NCBI GenBank assembly: GCA_021828405.1
Contig: JAKARZ010000011.1
Span: 1 to 46,487, forward strand
Length of the DNA: 46,487 bases
DNA from: Bacillota bacterium
Lineage (GTDB): Bacteria > Bacillota_E > Sulfobacillia > Sulfobacillales > JAIMBI01
Reading direction: 5' to 3'
Below the pieces are notes generated by a model. The model had not been told where the DNA came from, made no database searches, and saw only the letters and a list, made by a program, of their open reading frames with translations. Of this stretch, positions 1-9,411 are shown one piece after another; position 1 is the first letter of the stretch, and each line of letters opens with the position of its first letter. Position numbers and translations under genes: made by a program.

Positions 1-38
1 ACCGCAAAATTTTCCGCCGACTGATCAAACTCCAGCAT
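1..38 (-). CDS. ftsZ: Cell division protein FtsZ, first 12 codons only
   Basis: FtsZ is the tubulin-like GTPase that forms the cytokinetic ring. Only the start is visible, running off the window edge: ATG at 38, then residues MLEFDQSAENFA, which match the usual MLEFD N-terminus of Bacillota FtsZ. A strong ribosome site (GAGGGAGGA) lies about 6 bases upstream. Position directly after ftsA is the standard order. The identification rests on about a dozen residues plus synteny; no GTPase motif is in view. Confidence 0.85.
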   Translation of the reverse strand, partial: MLEFDQSAENFA

Positions 39-61
39 TCCGGCGTCCTCCCTCGCTCGAC

Positions 62-1258
62 TTAGCCCCACGTTCGGAACCAGGCCTGTGTCAACCGTGA
101 CCACAATGTTTCGCGTCCGAAGCCCAAGCCATCCTGCAAGCCCACGCGGGCCAGTCCCACCACCACCGCGTACCCGGGGCTTCTGGCCAGGTCCGACAGG
201 CCCGCCAGGCCGGTGGGCGCTCCGAGGCGCACCGGCCAACCCCATGCCCGCTCGATGCGGTGCGGCAAGCCGCGCAGCAGCGAGCTGCCTCCTACCATCA
301 CCACGCCGCCCGGCGGCCCCTTCGACCAGGAAATCTCGGCCAAGCGCCGCTCCACCAGTCCCATCCACTCGTCCATCCGCGCCGACACGATTTCCCCGAT
401 CTCTGTCTCCTGCACCAGCTTGACGGCTTGTCCGTTGACCGATTTCAACTCCACCATGCCATTGCTGTCTTCGCCCAGGCGCGCCCGCTCCACCTTCAGC
501 CGCTCGGCCTGAGCCGCCACGATGCCAAGCCCCTGGGCCAGATCTGAGGTCACCAGTTCCCCCCCCACCGGGATGACCGCCAAGTGGCGGGGAACCCCTT
601 GGCGCCAAACCACCACCTGCGTGGTGCCGCCCCCCACATCCAGCAGAACGACTCCCAACTGCTGCTCGTCCTCTGACAGCGCAGCCAGCGAGGCGGCCAA
701 GCCGGCCGGCACCCAGCGGATATGGGACACCCCGGCCATCTGCAAGGTTCGCCGGAGATTGCGCAAAACCTGGACTTGGGCCGTTACCACCAGCGCGTCC
801 ACCGACAGCTCCTGGACCGACAGCCCGACGGGGCTCCCGCGCGACATCAGCCCATCGAGCTGATACGCGCCGCGGATCAGGCGAACCACCTCTTGCCCCG
901 AGGCTTGGGAGGCCCGCACCAGCCGCGCCGTCAGCGCATCCAGATCACTTTCGTGCACCGACCGGCCTCGCACCTCCACGGCTGCACGGCTCTCCATTCC
1001 CTGAAGGTGGTCGCCGTTGACCGACGCCACCACGTCCACCGGCTCCACTCCCGCCATCGACACGGCCCGGTTCACCGCGTCGCGGACCGATTGGGCGGCC
1101 CGCTCGGCATCAACCACCAGTCCCCGCCGCACCCCCATGATGGGCGTGGCCGATATGCCCAGCACCGACAGATCCGCGTCAGGACGAGCCTCGGCTACGA
1201 GCGCGGCGGCCTTGGTGGACCCTACGTCCACGGCCAACACAATTTGGCGCCTCGGCAT
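62..1258 (-). CDS. ftsA: Cell division protein FtsA, actin-like membrane tether for FtsZ
   Basis: FtsA (398 aa) binds ATP, polymerises and anchors FtsZ filaments to the membrane. Seen: an N-terminal phosphate-1 loop (AVDVGSTK, residues 9-16), a second phosphate loop (LLDVGGGTT, about 205), an adenosine-binding stretch (VMVGGSSLLRG, about 320) and a C-terminal amphipathic helix ending LWSRLTQAWFRTWG, the expected membrane-targeting sequence. The start has GGGAGGAGG about 6 bases upstream. Length is typical (about 400-440). It follows sbp after a 96-base gap and precedes ftsZ by 23 bases. Confidence 0.95.
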   Translation of the reverse strand: MPRRQIVLAVDVGSTKAAALVAEARPDADLSVLGISATPIMGVRRGLVVDAERAAQSVRDAVNRAVSMAGVEPVDVVASVNGDHLQGMESRAAVEVRGRSVHESDLDALTARLVRASQASGQEVVRLIRGAYQLDGLMSRGSPVGLSVQELSVDALVVTAQVQVLRNLRRTLQMAGVSHIRWVPAGLAASLAALSEDEQQLGVVLLDVGGGTTQVVVWRQGVPRHLAVIPVGGELVTSDLAQGLGIVAAQAERLKVERARLGEDSNGMVELKSVNGQAVKLVQETEIGEIVSARMDEWMGLVERRLAEISWSKGPPGGVVMVGGSSLLRGLPHRIERAWGWPVRLGAPTGLAGLSDLARSPGYAVVVGLARVGLQDGLGFGRETLWSRLTQAWFRTWG

Positions 1259-1354
1259 ATTGGCCTCCTCCCGTTTCTCGGCGTGCTTCGCGGCCCCCAG
1301 TGAAATTCCCTGCCAACGCCCCCATGGGAAAATCGGTCCCGACGGACTCCGACT

Positions 1355-1732
1355 CTAGGCACGCGGCGCCGCCCGCTCGCGTACCCCGCGCCGTGTCCGC
1401 CAACGGTCCTGAAGCAGGTGGCGGATCGCCCCTAGATTCTGAAAGATCCGAAAGCCCAACGCAAACAGCGCCGCGTAATACAGCGGCACTCCTAATTTGT
1501 CGCCCACATACGTGAGGCCCGCCGCCAAAATGGCGTTGGAGACCAGCCCCGTAATGAACATCGTGGAATCAAAGCGATTCTCCAAGCTGCCGCGGACCCC
1601 ACCAAACACCGAATCCAGCGCTGCGAGCAGCGCGATGGACAGGTAGTGAGCAAACGCCCCCGGCAGCACCACCGGGAACGCCAGCCCCACGAGCATGCCC
1701 AGCGCGAGTCCCAGCAGCACAATCCAGACCAC
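1355..1732 (-). CDS. sbp: Small basic protein Sbp (DUF1290), membrane protein of the division cluster
   Basis: A 125-residue protein with about three hydrophobic segments (residues 3-25, 30-45, 60-95) and a strongly basic C-terminus (RWRTRRGVRERAAPRA). This is the family found between ylxW/ylxX and ftsA in Bacillota and Actinobacteria. Its biochemical role is unknown. The GTG start at 1732 is set by AGGAGGG 8 bases upstream. Family assignment rests on the N-terminal glycine-rich hydrophobic pattern, the conserved middle segment and gene order. Confidence 0.85.
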   Translation of the reverse strand: MVWIVLLGLALGMLVGLAFPVVLPGAFAHYLSIALLAALDSVFGGVRGSLENRFDSTMFITGLVSNAILAAGLTYVGDKLGVPLYYAALFALGFRIFQNLGAIRHLLQDRWRTRRGVRERAAPRA

Positions 1733-1759
1733 GGGCCCGACCCTCCTTGTCCGCCTACT

Positions 1760-2533
1760 TCAGCCGCCCTGCCCGGCCGGGGTCAGCCAGGGCAGCGATG
1801 GCGCCACTGACAGCGCCGGCACGCGCACCGCCGGGCTGGCGTGAAACTGGATGCTCACCAATTGGCTCCAGCCCTGCACATCGGGGTCGTTCGCCAGCGC
1901 CGCCAACAGCGCGCTGGGCTGCCCCACCGCCTGGATGACAAAGGGTGAGCCCGACTCGACGCCGTTGACGCTGATGGTGGGCCCCGCACAATAAATGGCT
2001 GTCGTGCTCACGTAGCGCTGACCCGCGATCGCGATGGCCTGCGCGCCCGCGGAGGACAGCAGGCCCACGATGTGGAGCACATACTGGTCGTGCACGAGCT
2101 GGAGCTCGGCTGGCTCCCCCGGGAAGGAGGGTCCGGCCGCGTCATGCAAAATCACCGTGACGCCGACGCCCGACATCGCTCCCAGCCCCGCCTCCCCTCG
2201 CGCGGCCCCCACTTGTTGTGCAAGCCGGGCAACCGGGGTGGACGGGGCGCTGGCGGCATCTTGCCGGAGCGTCGCCAGCCGGGCCGCCATGACCGCGTTT
2301 CGGGCCAGGCTGGATTGCACCAACTGCGTCAGCGTGCGAGTTTCCCGCGCTGTGACTGTCTGTTGCAGCAGCGCCTGGAGCCGCCACTGCTGCACCACCC
2401 AAAACCCCATCAGGCCTGCCACCAGCACGATAGCCCACACCCACCCCCCGGGCGCCGCCGGCCTGCGGCCCCACGGCGTGGCCGGTGCGTGGGCCCTCGG
2501 GCGGGACCGGTCCGGGATTGGCGGGTGAGCCAC
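1760..2533 (-). CDS. DUF881 (YlxW/YlxX-type) division-cluster membrane protein
   Basis: 257 residues: a basic, proline-rich cytoplasmic head (1-30), one membrane span (about 31-50), a predicted coiled-coil stretch (55-110), then an extracytoplasmic DUF881 domain with the family pattern of small-domain strands (SSAGAQAIAIAGQRYVSTTA, then CAGPTISVNG). DUF881 proteins sit beside sbp and ftsA in Bacillota; function unknown. The GTG start has AGGAGA 9 bases upstream. Many Bacillota carry two copies here plus DivIB/FtsQ; this cluster has only one and no FtsQ. Confidence 0.85.
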   Translation of the reverse strand: MAHPPIPDRSRPRAHAPATPWGRRPAAPGGWVWAIVLVAGLMGFWVVQQWRLQALLQQTVTARETRTLTQLVQSSLARNAVMAARLATLRQDAASAPSTPVARLAQQVGAARGEAGLGAMSGVGVTVILHDAAGPSFPGEPAELQLVHDQYVLHIVGLLSSAGAQAIAIAGQRYVSTTAIYCAGPTISVNGVESGSPFVIQAVGQPSALLAALANDPDVQGWSQLVSIQFHASPAVRVPALSVAPSLPWLTPAGQGG

Positions 2534-2593
2534 GAGATTGCATCTCCTAGCAGTTAGGCTGGAAGCAGTATAGCATGCGGCATCGGGCGCGCA

Positions 2594-3853
2594 TTAGGAC
2601 TCCAGCGCGACGGACGCGCCCAGGCGAGACAGTCGCGGAGCCCAGTCCTGGTAGCCGCGCGCCACCATTTCCGCGCCGAGCACCGCGGTGGTGCCGCGGG
2701 CGCCGAGCCCGGCCACCATCAGGGCGGCGCCCGCTCTGAGGTCGGTCGCCTCCACCACGGCGCCTGCCAGGGGAGTGGGCCCGTAGATCACCGCCATGCG
2801 GCCGTCCGTCAGGACGTTCGCACCCATCCGCCGCAGTTCCAGCGCGTGGCGGAGGCGATTTTCAAAAACGGTTTCCACGAGGGTGCTGCAGCCGTGCGCC
2901 TGCGTCATCAGCGCAAGCATGAGCGGCTGGAGGTCCGTGGGAAAGCCCGGATGCGGCCCCGTGCGGAGCGACGCGGCGCTAAGCGCGCCTGGGGCGGATA
3001 CCCGCACCGTTTGGTCGGCCGACTCCACGGCGACGCCCATTTCCGACAGCTTGTGCCACAGGGGCGTGAGATGCTCCGGAATCACGCGCGACAGCGTGAC
3101 ATCGCCACCCGTCATGGCAGCCGCCACGGCCACCGTGCCCGCCTCGATGCGGTCGGGAATGAGTTCGTAGGTGCCCCCTGAGAGCGCCCGGCCCCCCTGG
3201 ATCCAGATCCGATCGGTTCCGGCACCGTGCACGGCCGCTCCCATCGCGTTCAGAAACTGGGCCAGGTCTACCACCTCGGGTTCGCGAGCCGCGTTCTCGA
3301 TCACGGTGTCGCCCACCGCCGCGACTGACGCCATCATGACGTTTTCCGTCGCCCCCACGCTGGGGAGATCCAGGTAGATGGCCGCCCCGCGCAGTTGGGG
3401 GCCCTCCCCCACGATGTGGCCGCCCGGTCCGTCCCCGAATCGCACCGACAGGGCGGCCAGCCCTTTTAGGTGCAGGTCGATGGGGCGCGCCCCAATGTTG
3501 CACCCACCGGGGCGCGACACGGTCACACGGCCCAGCCTCCCGAGAATCGGGCCCATCAGGAACACGGACGCACGCATCGTGCGGGTGAACACGTCCGGGA
3601 GGTCCGGGGACAAGGGCCCTCGCGCGTCCACCGTGACCGCATCGGGCCCGGCCACCACCACGCGGACGCCAAGTTCCCGCAGCATGGCCAGCATGTGGCG
3701 CACGTCCAGGAGCCCCAGCGGCACACCCGTCAGCGTCACGGGCGCGGCCACCAGCGTGGTGGCCGCCAGAATCGGAAGCGCCGCATTCTTTGAGCCGGAC
3801 ACCACAAACGTGCCCGCTAAGCGCCGCCCGCCGGTAACCACAAATTGTCCCAC
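2594..3853 (-). CDS. murA: UDP-N-acetylglucosamine 1-carboxyvinyltransferase MurA
   Basis: MurA (419 aa) transfers enolpyruvate from PEP to UDP-GlcNAc, the first committed step of peptidoglycan synthesis. Seen: conserved SKNAALP near the N-terminus (Lys22), the catalytic-loop cysteine in RPGGCNIGARP (Cys118), which is the fosfomycin-sensitive form, and FPTD near residue 305. Length matches the family. The GTG start lies inside the 3' end of murB (37-base overlap) behind GGGAGAGG. It sits in the dcw operon between murB and DUF881, an arrangement seen in several Bacillota. Confidence 0.97.
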   Translation of the reverse strand: MGQFVVTGGRRLAGTFVVSGSKNAALPILAATTLVAAPVTLTGVPLGLLDVRHMLAMLRELGVRVVVAGPDAVTVDARGPLSPDLPDVFTRTMRASVFLMGPILGRLGRVTVSRPGGCNIGARPIDLHLKGLAALSVRFGDGPGGHIVGEGPQLRGAAIYLDLPSVGATENVMMASVAAVGDTVIENAAREPEVVDLAQFLNAMGAAVHGAGTDRIWIQGGRALSGGTYELIPDRIEAGTVAVAAAMTGGDVTLSRVIPEHLTPLWHKLSEMGVAVESADQTVRVSAPGALSAASLRTGPHPGFPTDLQPLMLALMTQAHGCSTLVETVFENRLRHALELRRMGANVLTDGRMAVIYGPTPLAGAVVEATDLRAGAALMVAGLGARGTTAVLGAEMVARGYQDWAPRLSRLGASVALES

Positions 3854-4800
3854 GTTGTGCCGTCCTCTCCCTCGGGGAGGCCCACCCAGCGGACTTCCGG
3901 AGTCAGCGCCGTGTGAAACCGCTCCTGGACCGCCGCCGAAATCCGCCGCATCAGGGTCAGAACATCGCGCGCGGTGGCGGTCCCGTCATTCGCAATAAAG
4001 TTCGCGTGGAGCTGGGAGACGCTGGCGCCTCCCTCTCGCCACCCCTTCGCGCCCACCGCCTCGATCAGGCGGGCGGCGAAGTCGCCGGGCGGGTTTTTGA
4101 ACATGCTGCCGGCATTTTTTTCTCCCACCGGCTGCGTGGTCCGTCGATGCTCCATGTAGCCCCGCATCGTCCGGCGAATCACCTCGGGGGGGGTGGGCGC
4201 GAGATCGAACCACACTTCCAGCACCACCCACGGCTCGCGTTGGGCCCGGCTCATCCGATACGCGTACTGCAGGTCATCCCGCGGCACCACCACCACCCCG
4301 CGGCCCGGATCCCATAGGCGAACGGCGCTCACCACATCTTGGGCGCTCCTCCCGTGCGCCCCCGCGTTCATGACCGCCGCGCCCCCCACCGTGCCGGGAA
4401 TACTCACCGCAAACTCCACACCCGACAGTTCATGACTCGCGGCCATATGCGCCACTTTTGCCAAGGACACGCCGGCCCCGGCGGTCAGGCGGGCACCGTC
4501 CCGCCGCACGTCGCGGCATGCACGCGCCAGCGATAGCACGATGCCGTCAAAGCCACGGTCCGACACCAATAAGTTCGACCCCAAGCCCACCACCAACAAC
4601 GGAATCCCGTGGTCACGGGCGGCCCTGGCGATCCCCAGGGCCTCGGCCTCGTCTGCCGGCTCGATGAACGCCGCCGCCGGGCCGCCGAGCTTAAACGACG
4701 TATGGCGAGCTAGCCGCTCACCTGGCCGCCAACTTACCCCCAGGGTACTCAGGATGGCCCCGATCGGTGCGTGGAGACCTCCTGGGTCCCGCCCGCTCAC
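3817..4800 (-). CDS. murB: UDP-N-acetylenolpyruvoylglucosamine reductase MurB
   Basis: MurB (327 aa) is the FAD/NADPH enzyme that reduces the MurA product to UDP-MurNAc. Seen: FAD-binding strands GLGSNLLVSD, the core SIPGTVGGAAVMNAGAHG, the active-site serine region NAGSMFKNP, and SQLHANFIAND followed by the C-terminal acid in PEVRW. The GTG start at 4800 overlaps the murG stop as GTGA, so translation is probably coupled. The frame stays open further upstream, but that part lies inside murG and lacks MurB similarity. Confidence 0.95.
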   Translation of the reverse strand: MSGRDPGGLHAPIGAILSTLGVSWRPGERLARHTSFKLGGPAAAFIEPADEAEALGIARAARDHGIPLLVVGLGSNLLVSDRGFDGIVLSLARACRDVRRDGARLTAGAGVSLAKVAHMAASHELSGVEFAVSIPGTVGGAAVMNAGAHGRSAQDVVSAVRLWDPGRGVVVVPRDDLQYAYRMSRAQREPWVVLEVWFDLAPTPPEVIRRTMRGYMEHRRTTQPVGEKNAGSMFKNPPGDFAARLIEAVGAKGWREGGASVSQLHANFIANDGTATARDVLTLMRRISAAVQERFHTALTPEVRWVGLPEGEDGTTWDNLWLPAGGA

Positions 4801-5942
4801 GACGGCCTCGCCCGGCGCAACCGGGCCGCGTCTGCCACGGCCGCCACGATGCCATCGAGCGCGCGTGCGTGGTAAAGGCCATGGGCCGCCGCCCCCATGG
4901 TGTGGCGGCGCTCCGCGTCGTCCATGAGCGCCGCCACCGCGGGCAGACCCGCTTGGCCCACCACCGATTCCTCCACGACCAACGCGGCGCCCCGCTCCGC
5001 CCACACGGCCGCGTTCTTTTCCTGATGGTGCTCCGAGACGTGGGGCGACGGCACCAACACCAGGGGCAGGGCGCGCGCGGCCGCCTCGGCCAGTGTACCC
5101 GCGCCCGCCCGGCCCACCACCACGTCCGCGGCAGCCAGCACCACGTCCAAGTCATATAGATATGGGACCACGCGGAGCCGCTCCGGGTCCCCGGTGCGGT
5201 CGAGGCTGGCCGTGGCCGCTTCAAAGCGCTGCGGGCCGGTGGCCCACACCACCGCCCAGTGCGGTCGGCCGACCGCGGCCGCCCACACCGCCGCCATCAG
5301 GGCATTCACGGCCGGGGCTCCCTGGCTGCCGCCGGTCGCCACCACCACGACCCAGTCGGGCGCCAGACCCAGGTGCCGCCGGGCCACCTCGCGATCCGTG
5401 TCCACCACCGACGCCCTGACGGGATAACCGGTTACCCGCACCGCGGTGCCGCTGGCCAGGTGCCGGGCGGTCTCCGCGTACGTGGTTAGTACCACCTGGG
5501 CGCGGCGCGCGAGGAGGCGATTGGTCAGCCCGGGCCACACGTTCTGCTCATGCACGATCAAGGGGATGTGAAGCCAGGACGCCGCCAGCCCCACGGGGCC
5601 GGTCACGTAGCCGCCGGTGGTCAGCAACACATCCGGGCGCGTGCGGGCCAAAAGCCGCCACGCATCCCACGTTCCCCGCGCCGTATGCCACGCGCCGCGG
5701 AGCTTGGCCGCGAGGCCCGGCTTCAGCCACGCGGCGGCGTGAATGCTGTGGAACGGCAAGCCACTGCGGGGCACCAAGTCTGCCTCTAGGCCCGTCGCGG
5801 TGCCCACGTACAGAAGTTCCACTGGCTCCAGCTCCGCCTCAAGCCGCCGGGCCACCGCCAAAGCCGGGTAAACATGGCCGCCGCTCCCTCCGCCGGACAG
5901 GGCGACGCGGAGTCCGGGTGCGCGGCCGGTTGCTGTGGACAT
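4797..5942 (-). CDS. murG: Lipid II synthase MurG (UDP-GlcNAc transferase)
   Basis: MurG (381 aa) adds GlcNAc to lipid I on the inner face of the membrane, making lipid II. Seen: N-terminal loop SGGGSGGHVYPALAVA, GTATGLEADLV, the HEQN motif (IVHEQNVWPGLTNR), and the C-terminal nucleotide-sugar site GRAGAGTLAEAAA with SPHVSEHHQEKNA. The ATG at 5942 is chosen for GGAGGGG 8 bases upstream; the longer open frame before it is not MurG-like. The gene order ftsW-murG is standard. murC would often follow but is not here. Confidence 0.96.
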   Translation of the reverse strand: MSTATGRAPGLRVALSGGGSGGHVYPALAVARRLEAELEPVELLYVGTATGLEADLVPRSGLPFHSIHAAAWLKPGLAAKLRGAWHTARGTWDAWRLLARTRPDVLLTTGGYVTGPVGLAASWLHIPLIVHEQNVWPGLTNRLLARRAQVVLTTYAETARHLASGTAVRVTGYPVRASVVDTDREVARRHLGLAPDWVVVVATGGSQGAPAVNALMAAVWAAAVGRPHWAVVWATGPQRFEAATASLDRTGDPERLRVVPYLYDLDVVLAAADVVVGRAGAGTLAEAAARALPLVLVPSPHVSEHHQEKNAAVWAERGAALVVEESVVGQAGLPAVAALMDDAERRHTMGAAAHGLYHARALDGIVAAVADAARLRRARPS

Positions 5943-5964
5943 CGTGTGCTCCCCTCCGCCCGGC

Positions 5965-7116
5965 TTACGTGCTGCTGCGGCTAATGTTGAGCAGGATCCC
6001 CACGTCCACCAGACTGAGCAACAGAGACGACCCGCCATAGCTGATGAACGGAAGCGTGATGCCCGTCACCGGCAGGGTGGCGGTCACCACGCCGATGTTG
6101 ATCGCCGCCTGCCCCACAATGAGAGTGGTCAACCCCAGCGCCAGCAGCGCCGAAAACGTGTCGGGCGCCCTGAGCGCGATCCGATAGCCCCGCCACGCGA
6201 TCACGGCAAACAGCGCGATGACCAGGCACGCCCCGACCAGGCCCAACTCCTCGCCCAGGATGGCAAAGATGAAGTCGGTGTAGTCCTCCGGCAGGTAGCC
6301 GAACGCCTGCAGCGAATGGCCGAGTCCCACCCCCAGGATCCCCCCTGATCCTAGGGCCAGGAGACCTTGGATGGTATGAAATCCGGTGGTCAAGGGGTGC
6401 TTCCACGGGTCCAAGAATGCCAGCACGCGCTGCCGCCGGTAGGTTTTTCCGAGGGCCGCCCAAGCCAGCGTCGGCAGCGTGACGGCCGCGAGACCCACCA
6501 TGTGCCGGCCCCGGATGCCCGCCGTGAACAGCATGACCGCAAATGTCGCACCCACCACGATGGTCGTGCCCAGATCCGGCTCCGCCAGAATGAGCACCAG
6601 TACCACGGCCGCCAGCGCGACGTGCGGCACAACGCCGTGCCAGAAACTGTGCAGGCGGTCCTGGTTCTTGGACAGGAGCCAGGCAAACAGCACCACCATC
6701 GCGAGCTTCGCCAGCTCCGACGGCTGCGCGACCAGGGGCCCCACCTTTATCCAGCGGCGCGCCCCGTTGATGTCGAGCCCCACGTGTGGCACCAGCACGG
6801 CCAGGAGCGCCACCACGCTGGCCCCGTACAGCCAGACCCCCCAGCGCGGCCACTTCCAATACGGAATGCGGGCGGCGATAATCAGGGCAACCAATCCCAG
6901 GACGGTCCACAGCATCTGGTGCTCAAAAAAGTAGTATGGACTTTGATGCTGGGCCAGCGCCTCGGAGGCGCTGGCCGACAGCACCATGACGCCCCCAATG
7001 GCCAGCAGGACGAGCACCGCGCCCAAGAGGATGTAGTCCGGCTCACCCCGCACCGCCGTGCCAGCGGCGGGCCGGCTCACGAGGGGAGCCGTTGGTGCCG
7101 ACGGTCGCGTACTCAT
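5965..7116 (-). CDS. ftsW: SEDS peptidoglycan glycosyltransferase FtsW/SpoVE
   Basis: A 383-residue polytopic protein with about ten membrane spans. SEDS proteins polymerise glycan strands from lipid II together with a class B PBP, here probably the SpoVD/FtsI product. Seen: the conserved loop DINGARRWIKVGPLVAQPSELAK (residues about 120-145), AEPDLGTT, and LPEDYTDFIFAILGEELG, followed by the C-terminal ISYGGSSLL motif. The ATG at 7116 lies 7 bases after the mraY stop with only a weak ribosome site, suggesting coupling. murD, which normally separates mraY and ftsW, is missing. Confidence 0.95.
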   Translation of the reverse strand: MSTRPSAPTAPLVSRPAAGTAVRGEPDYILLGAVLVLLAIGGVMVLSASASEALAQHQSPYYFFEHQMLWTVLGLVALIIAARIPYWKWPRWGVWLYGASVVALLAVLVPHVGLDINGARRWIKVGPLVAQPSELAKLAMVVLFAWLLSKNQDRLHSFWHGVVPHVALAAVVLVLILAEPDLGTTIVVGATFAVMLFTAGIRGRHMVGLAAVTLPTLAWAALGKTYRRQRVLAFLDPWKHPLTTGFHTIQGLLALGSGGILGVGLGHSLQAFGYLPEDYTDFIFAILGEELGLVGACLVIALFAVIAWRGYRIALRAPDTFSALLALGLTTLIVGQAAINIGVVTATLPVTGITLPFISYGGSSLLLSLVDVGILLNISRSST

Positions 7117-7123
7117 ACCCTGA

Positions 7124-8059
7124 TCATACCCATGCCAGCAACGCAAAGACCAGCGCCGCCACCCAAAACGTTCCCGCCACCCGCTCCTCCGACCACCCGC
7201 TCAACTCGAAGTGATGGTGCAGCGGCGACATGCGGAACACCCGCCGCCCGGTGAGACGAAACGTCAGAACCTGAATGATGACCGACAGCGTTTCGAGGGC
7301 GAAAACGCCCCCCACCAGCGGCAGCAGCAGCGGGGCATGGGTCACCACCGCCAGCGCACCCAGCGCGGCGCCCAGCGCGAGTGACCCGGTGTCCCCCATT
7401 ATGACGCGGGCGGGATGGAGATTGTAGCGCAGGAACCCCACCACCGCGGCCGCCAGCACCAGCGCATAGGACGAGGACGCTACGCGCCCGCGCGAGGCGG
7501 CATACAGCGCAAAAAACCCCAGCGCCACGACGGCCGTGCCGCCAGCCAGACCATCCACCCCATCCGTCTCGTTCACCGCGTTGGCGGTGCCCACCAGCGC
7601 CAAGAGCCCGAGGGGGTAGTACCAGGCCCCCGGCGTGAGGGTGCCTCCCCAGGGCAGCGCCCACGGCGCGGATGCCCCCAGGTACTGCGCGGAAAACCAA
7701 AGAAAGACGGCGGACCACGCCAACTGCACCACAAGTTTCTCGCGGGCCCGCAATCCCAGCGTGCGCCGCCGCATCACCTTCACGTAGTCATCCCAGAAGC
7801 CGAGCACGGCAAACCCCAGCGTGAACACCACCAGCGCCCAGACGGCCGACGATGCCCGCAATGCGACGAGGCTCACGAGGGCGGCGGGCACGAGAAAAAT
7901 CGCGCCTCCCATGGTGGGAGTCCCCTGCTTCGCCAAATGCGACGCCGGCCCCGTGCTGCGCACGGTCTGCCCGGCGCCCACGCGCTTGAGCGCCGGCACC
8001 AGCACCGCCCCCAGCAGGAGAGCCAGCACCAGGGCCGCGCCGGCCGCCGCCGCGCTCAC
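7124..8059 (-). CDS. mraY: Phospho-N-acetylmuramoyl-pentapeptide transferase MraY
   Basis: MraY (311 aa) attaches phospho-MurNAc-pentapeptide to undecaprenyl phosphate, forming lipid I. Seen: about ten hydrophobic spans, the early GTPTMGG motif, the aspartate pair in GFWDDYVKV, NETDGVDGLAGG, MGDTGSLALG and the histidine cluster SPLHHHFE near the C-terminus, all diagnostic of MraY. GTG at 8059 overlaps the murF stop (GTGA), with GGAGG almost touching it. The length is slightly short of the usual 320 because of a trimmed N-terminus. Confidence 0.96.
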   Translation of the reverse strand: MSAAAAGAALVLALLLGAVLVPALKRVGAGQTVRSTGPASHLAKQGTPTMGGAIFLVPAALVSLVALRASSAVWALVVFTLGFAVLGFWDDYVKVMRRRTLGLRAREKLVVQLAWSAVFLWFSAQYLGASAPWALPWGGTLTPGAWYYPLGLLALVGTANAVNETDGVDGLAGGTAVVALGFFALYAASRGRVASSSYALVLAAAVVGFLRYNLHPARVIMGDTGSLALGAALGALAVVTHAPLLLPLVGGVFALETLSVIIQVLTFRLTGRRVFRMSPLHHHFELSGWSEERVAGTFWVAALVFALLAWV

Positions 8060-9411
8060 GCCTCCGGCCCCATCAGTCGGCGCACGACCCGATCGAGCCC
8101 CACGGCGCGGCCCGCCTTCAGGTAGACGACATCCCCGCCATGCAGCTCCCGCGACAGCGCCGCTCCCAATGCGTCGAGCCCGGAGAACATCTGGGTGGCC
8201 GCCCCGGCCGCGCGGGCGGCCTCGGCGACCCACCGGGCGCGCTCCCCCACGGTCCACACCAGATCCGCGCACTGCGCCGCCGCGACGCCCACCTCCCGGT
8301 GCAGTGCCTCCTCCGATGGCCCCAGCTCCAGCATATCGCCCACGACCGCTAAGCGCCGCCCCGGCTCCTGCGCCAGCACCGCCAATCCCGCCAGCGCAGA
8401 TGCCGGACTCGCATTGTAGGTGTCGTCCAAAATCGTGAACCCCGCCCCACGGAGGCGGCGAAAGTGGCTGTCGGCGGCGCTGGCCTGCCCCAGCCGCGCG
8501 GCCACCTCCGCCAGCGGCAATCCCACGGCTAAGCCCACCGCGGCGGCGGCCGCCGCGTTGTCAGCCTGATGCGCGCCGTCCCACGGCAGCCGCACGGGAG
8601 CCGTCTCGGCGCCCATGCGCAGTTCGAACGCCACGGCACCCGGCTCGGCCCGCACGGCTTGGGCTTCCACATCCGCCTCCGGGGTGCCGAACCAGACCAC
8701 GCGGCCCCCAACCCTGGGGGCCAGCCGCGCGACCCGCGGATCCGCACGGTTCAGCACCGCCACGCCCGGCGCAGTGAGCCCGGCCAAAATTTCTGCCTTG
8801 GCCTCGGCCACGGCTTCAATGCTTCCCAATTGGCTCACATGGGCATAGCCGATGTTCGTGAGCACCGCCACAGACGGCGGCGCGATCGTGGTGAGGTGGG
8901 CGATCTCTCCCGCGGCGCGCATCCCCATCTCCGCGACGAACCAGTCCAGCGGCACGGGCTGCGCCGCCAGCGCCATCGGCAGGCCAATGGCGGTGTTGAG
9001 GTTCCCGGGCGTCCCCCCCACCCGAAAGGAGCCCCCCAGCACCGCTTGCACCAGCGCCCGGGTCGACGACTTCCCGACACTTCCCGTGATGCCCACCACC
9101 CGGGCCCCGGTGCACTCCAGCGCCCAGCGCCCCACCAGACTCAGGGCGGCGAGCGGATCGTCGTGCTGCCACACCCGGTCGCCGTCCACGTCCGCCGCCA
9201 GCGGCCCGGCCATGAGCACGGTCGCCCCCGCCCGCTGGGCCGCGCCGGCAAAATGCGCCCCGTGGGTCCGTGAACCCGCCAGCGCGACAAACAGACTGTC
9301 CGGCCCCGCCTGCCGGCTATCCACCACCACCCGACTGAAGTGCGCGGCGGCGGCCGCGGCACCTGCGCGCCCGCCCGCCCGAGCGGCCGCCGCCGCCACC
9401 GAGAGCCTCAC
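8056..9411 (-). CDS. murF: UDP-MurNAc-tripeptide:D-Ala-D-Ala ligase MurF
   Basis: MurF (451 aa) adds D-Ala-D-Ala to UDP-MurNAc-tripeptide using ATP. Seen: N-terminal VVVDSRQAGPDSLFVAL, the ATP loop GITGSVGKSST (about residues 107-117), GNLNTAIGLP, the central-domain EMGMRAAGEI, NIGYAHVSQLGS, and the C-terminal DDTYNASPAS. GTG at 9411 overlaps the murE stop as GTGA; an in-frame TTG at 9420 is the alternative. The N-terminus and C-terminus are alanine-rich, in keeping with base composition. No defect seen. Confidence 0.95.
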   Translation of the reverse strand: MRLSVAAAAARAGGRAGAAAAAAHFSRVVVDSRQAGPDSLFVALAGSRTHGAHFAGAAQRAGATVLMAGPLAADVDGDRVWQHDDPLAALSLVGRWALECTGARVVGITGSVGKSSTRALVQAVLGGSFRVGGTPGNLNTAIGLPMALAAQPVPLDWFVAEMGMRAAGEIAHLTTIAPPSVAVLTNIGYAHVSQLGSIEAVAEAKAEILAGLTAPGVAVLNRADPRVARLAPRVGGRVVWFGTPEADVEAQAVRAEPGAVAFELRMGAETAPVRLPWDGAHQADNAAAAAAVGLAVGLPLAEVAARLGQASAADSHFRRLRGAGFTILDDTYNASPASALAGLAVLAQEPGRRLAVVGDMLELGPSEEALHREVGVAAAQCADLVWTVGERARWVAEAARAAGAATQMFSGLDALGAALSRELHGGDVVYLKAGRAVGLDRVVRRLMGPEA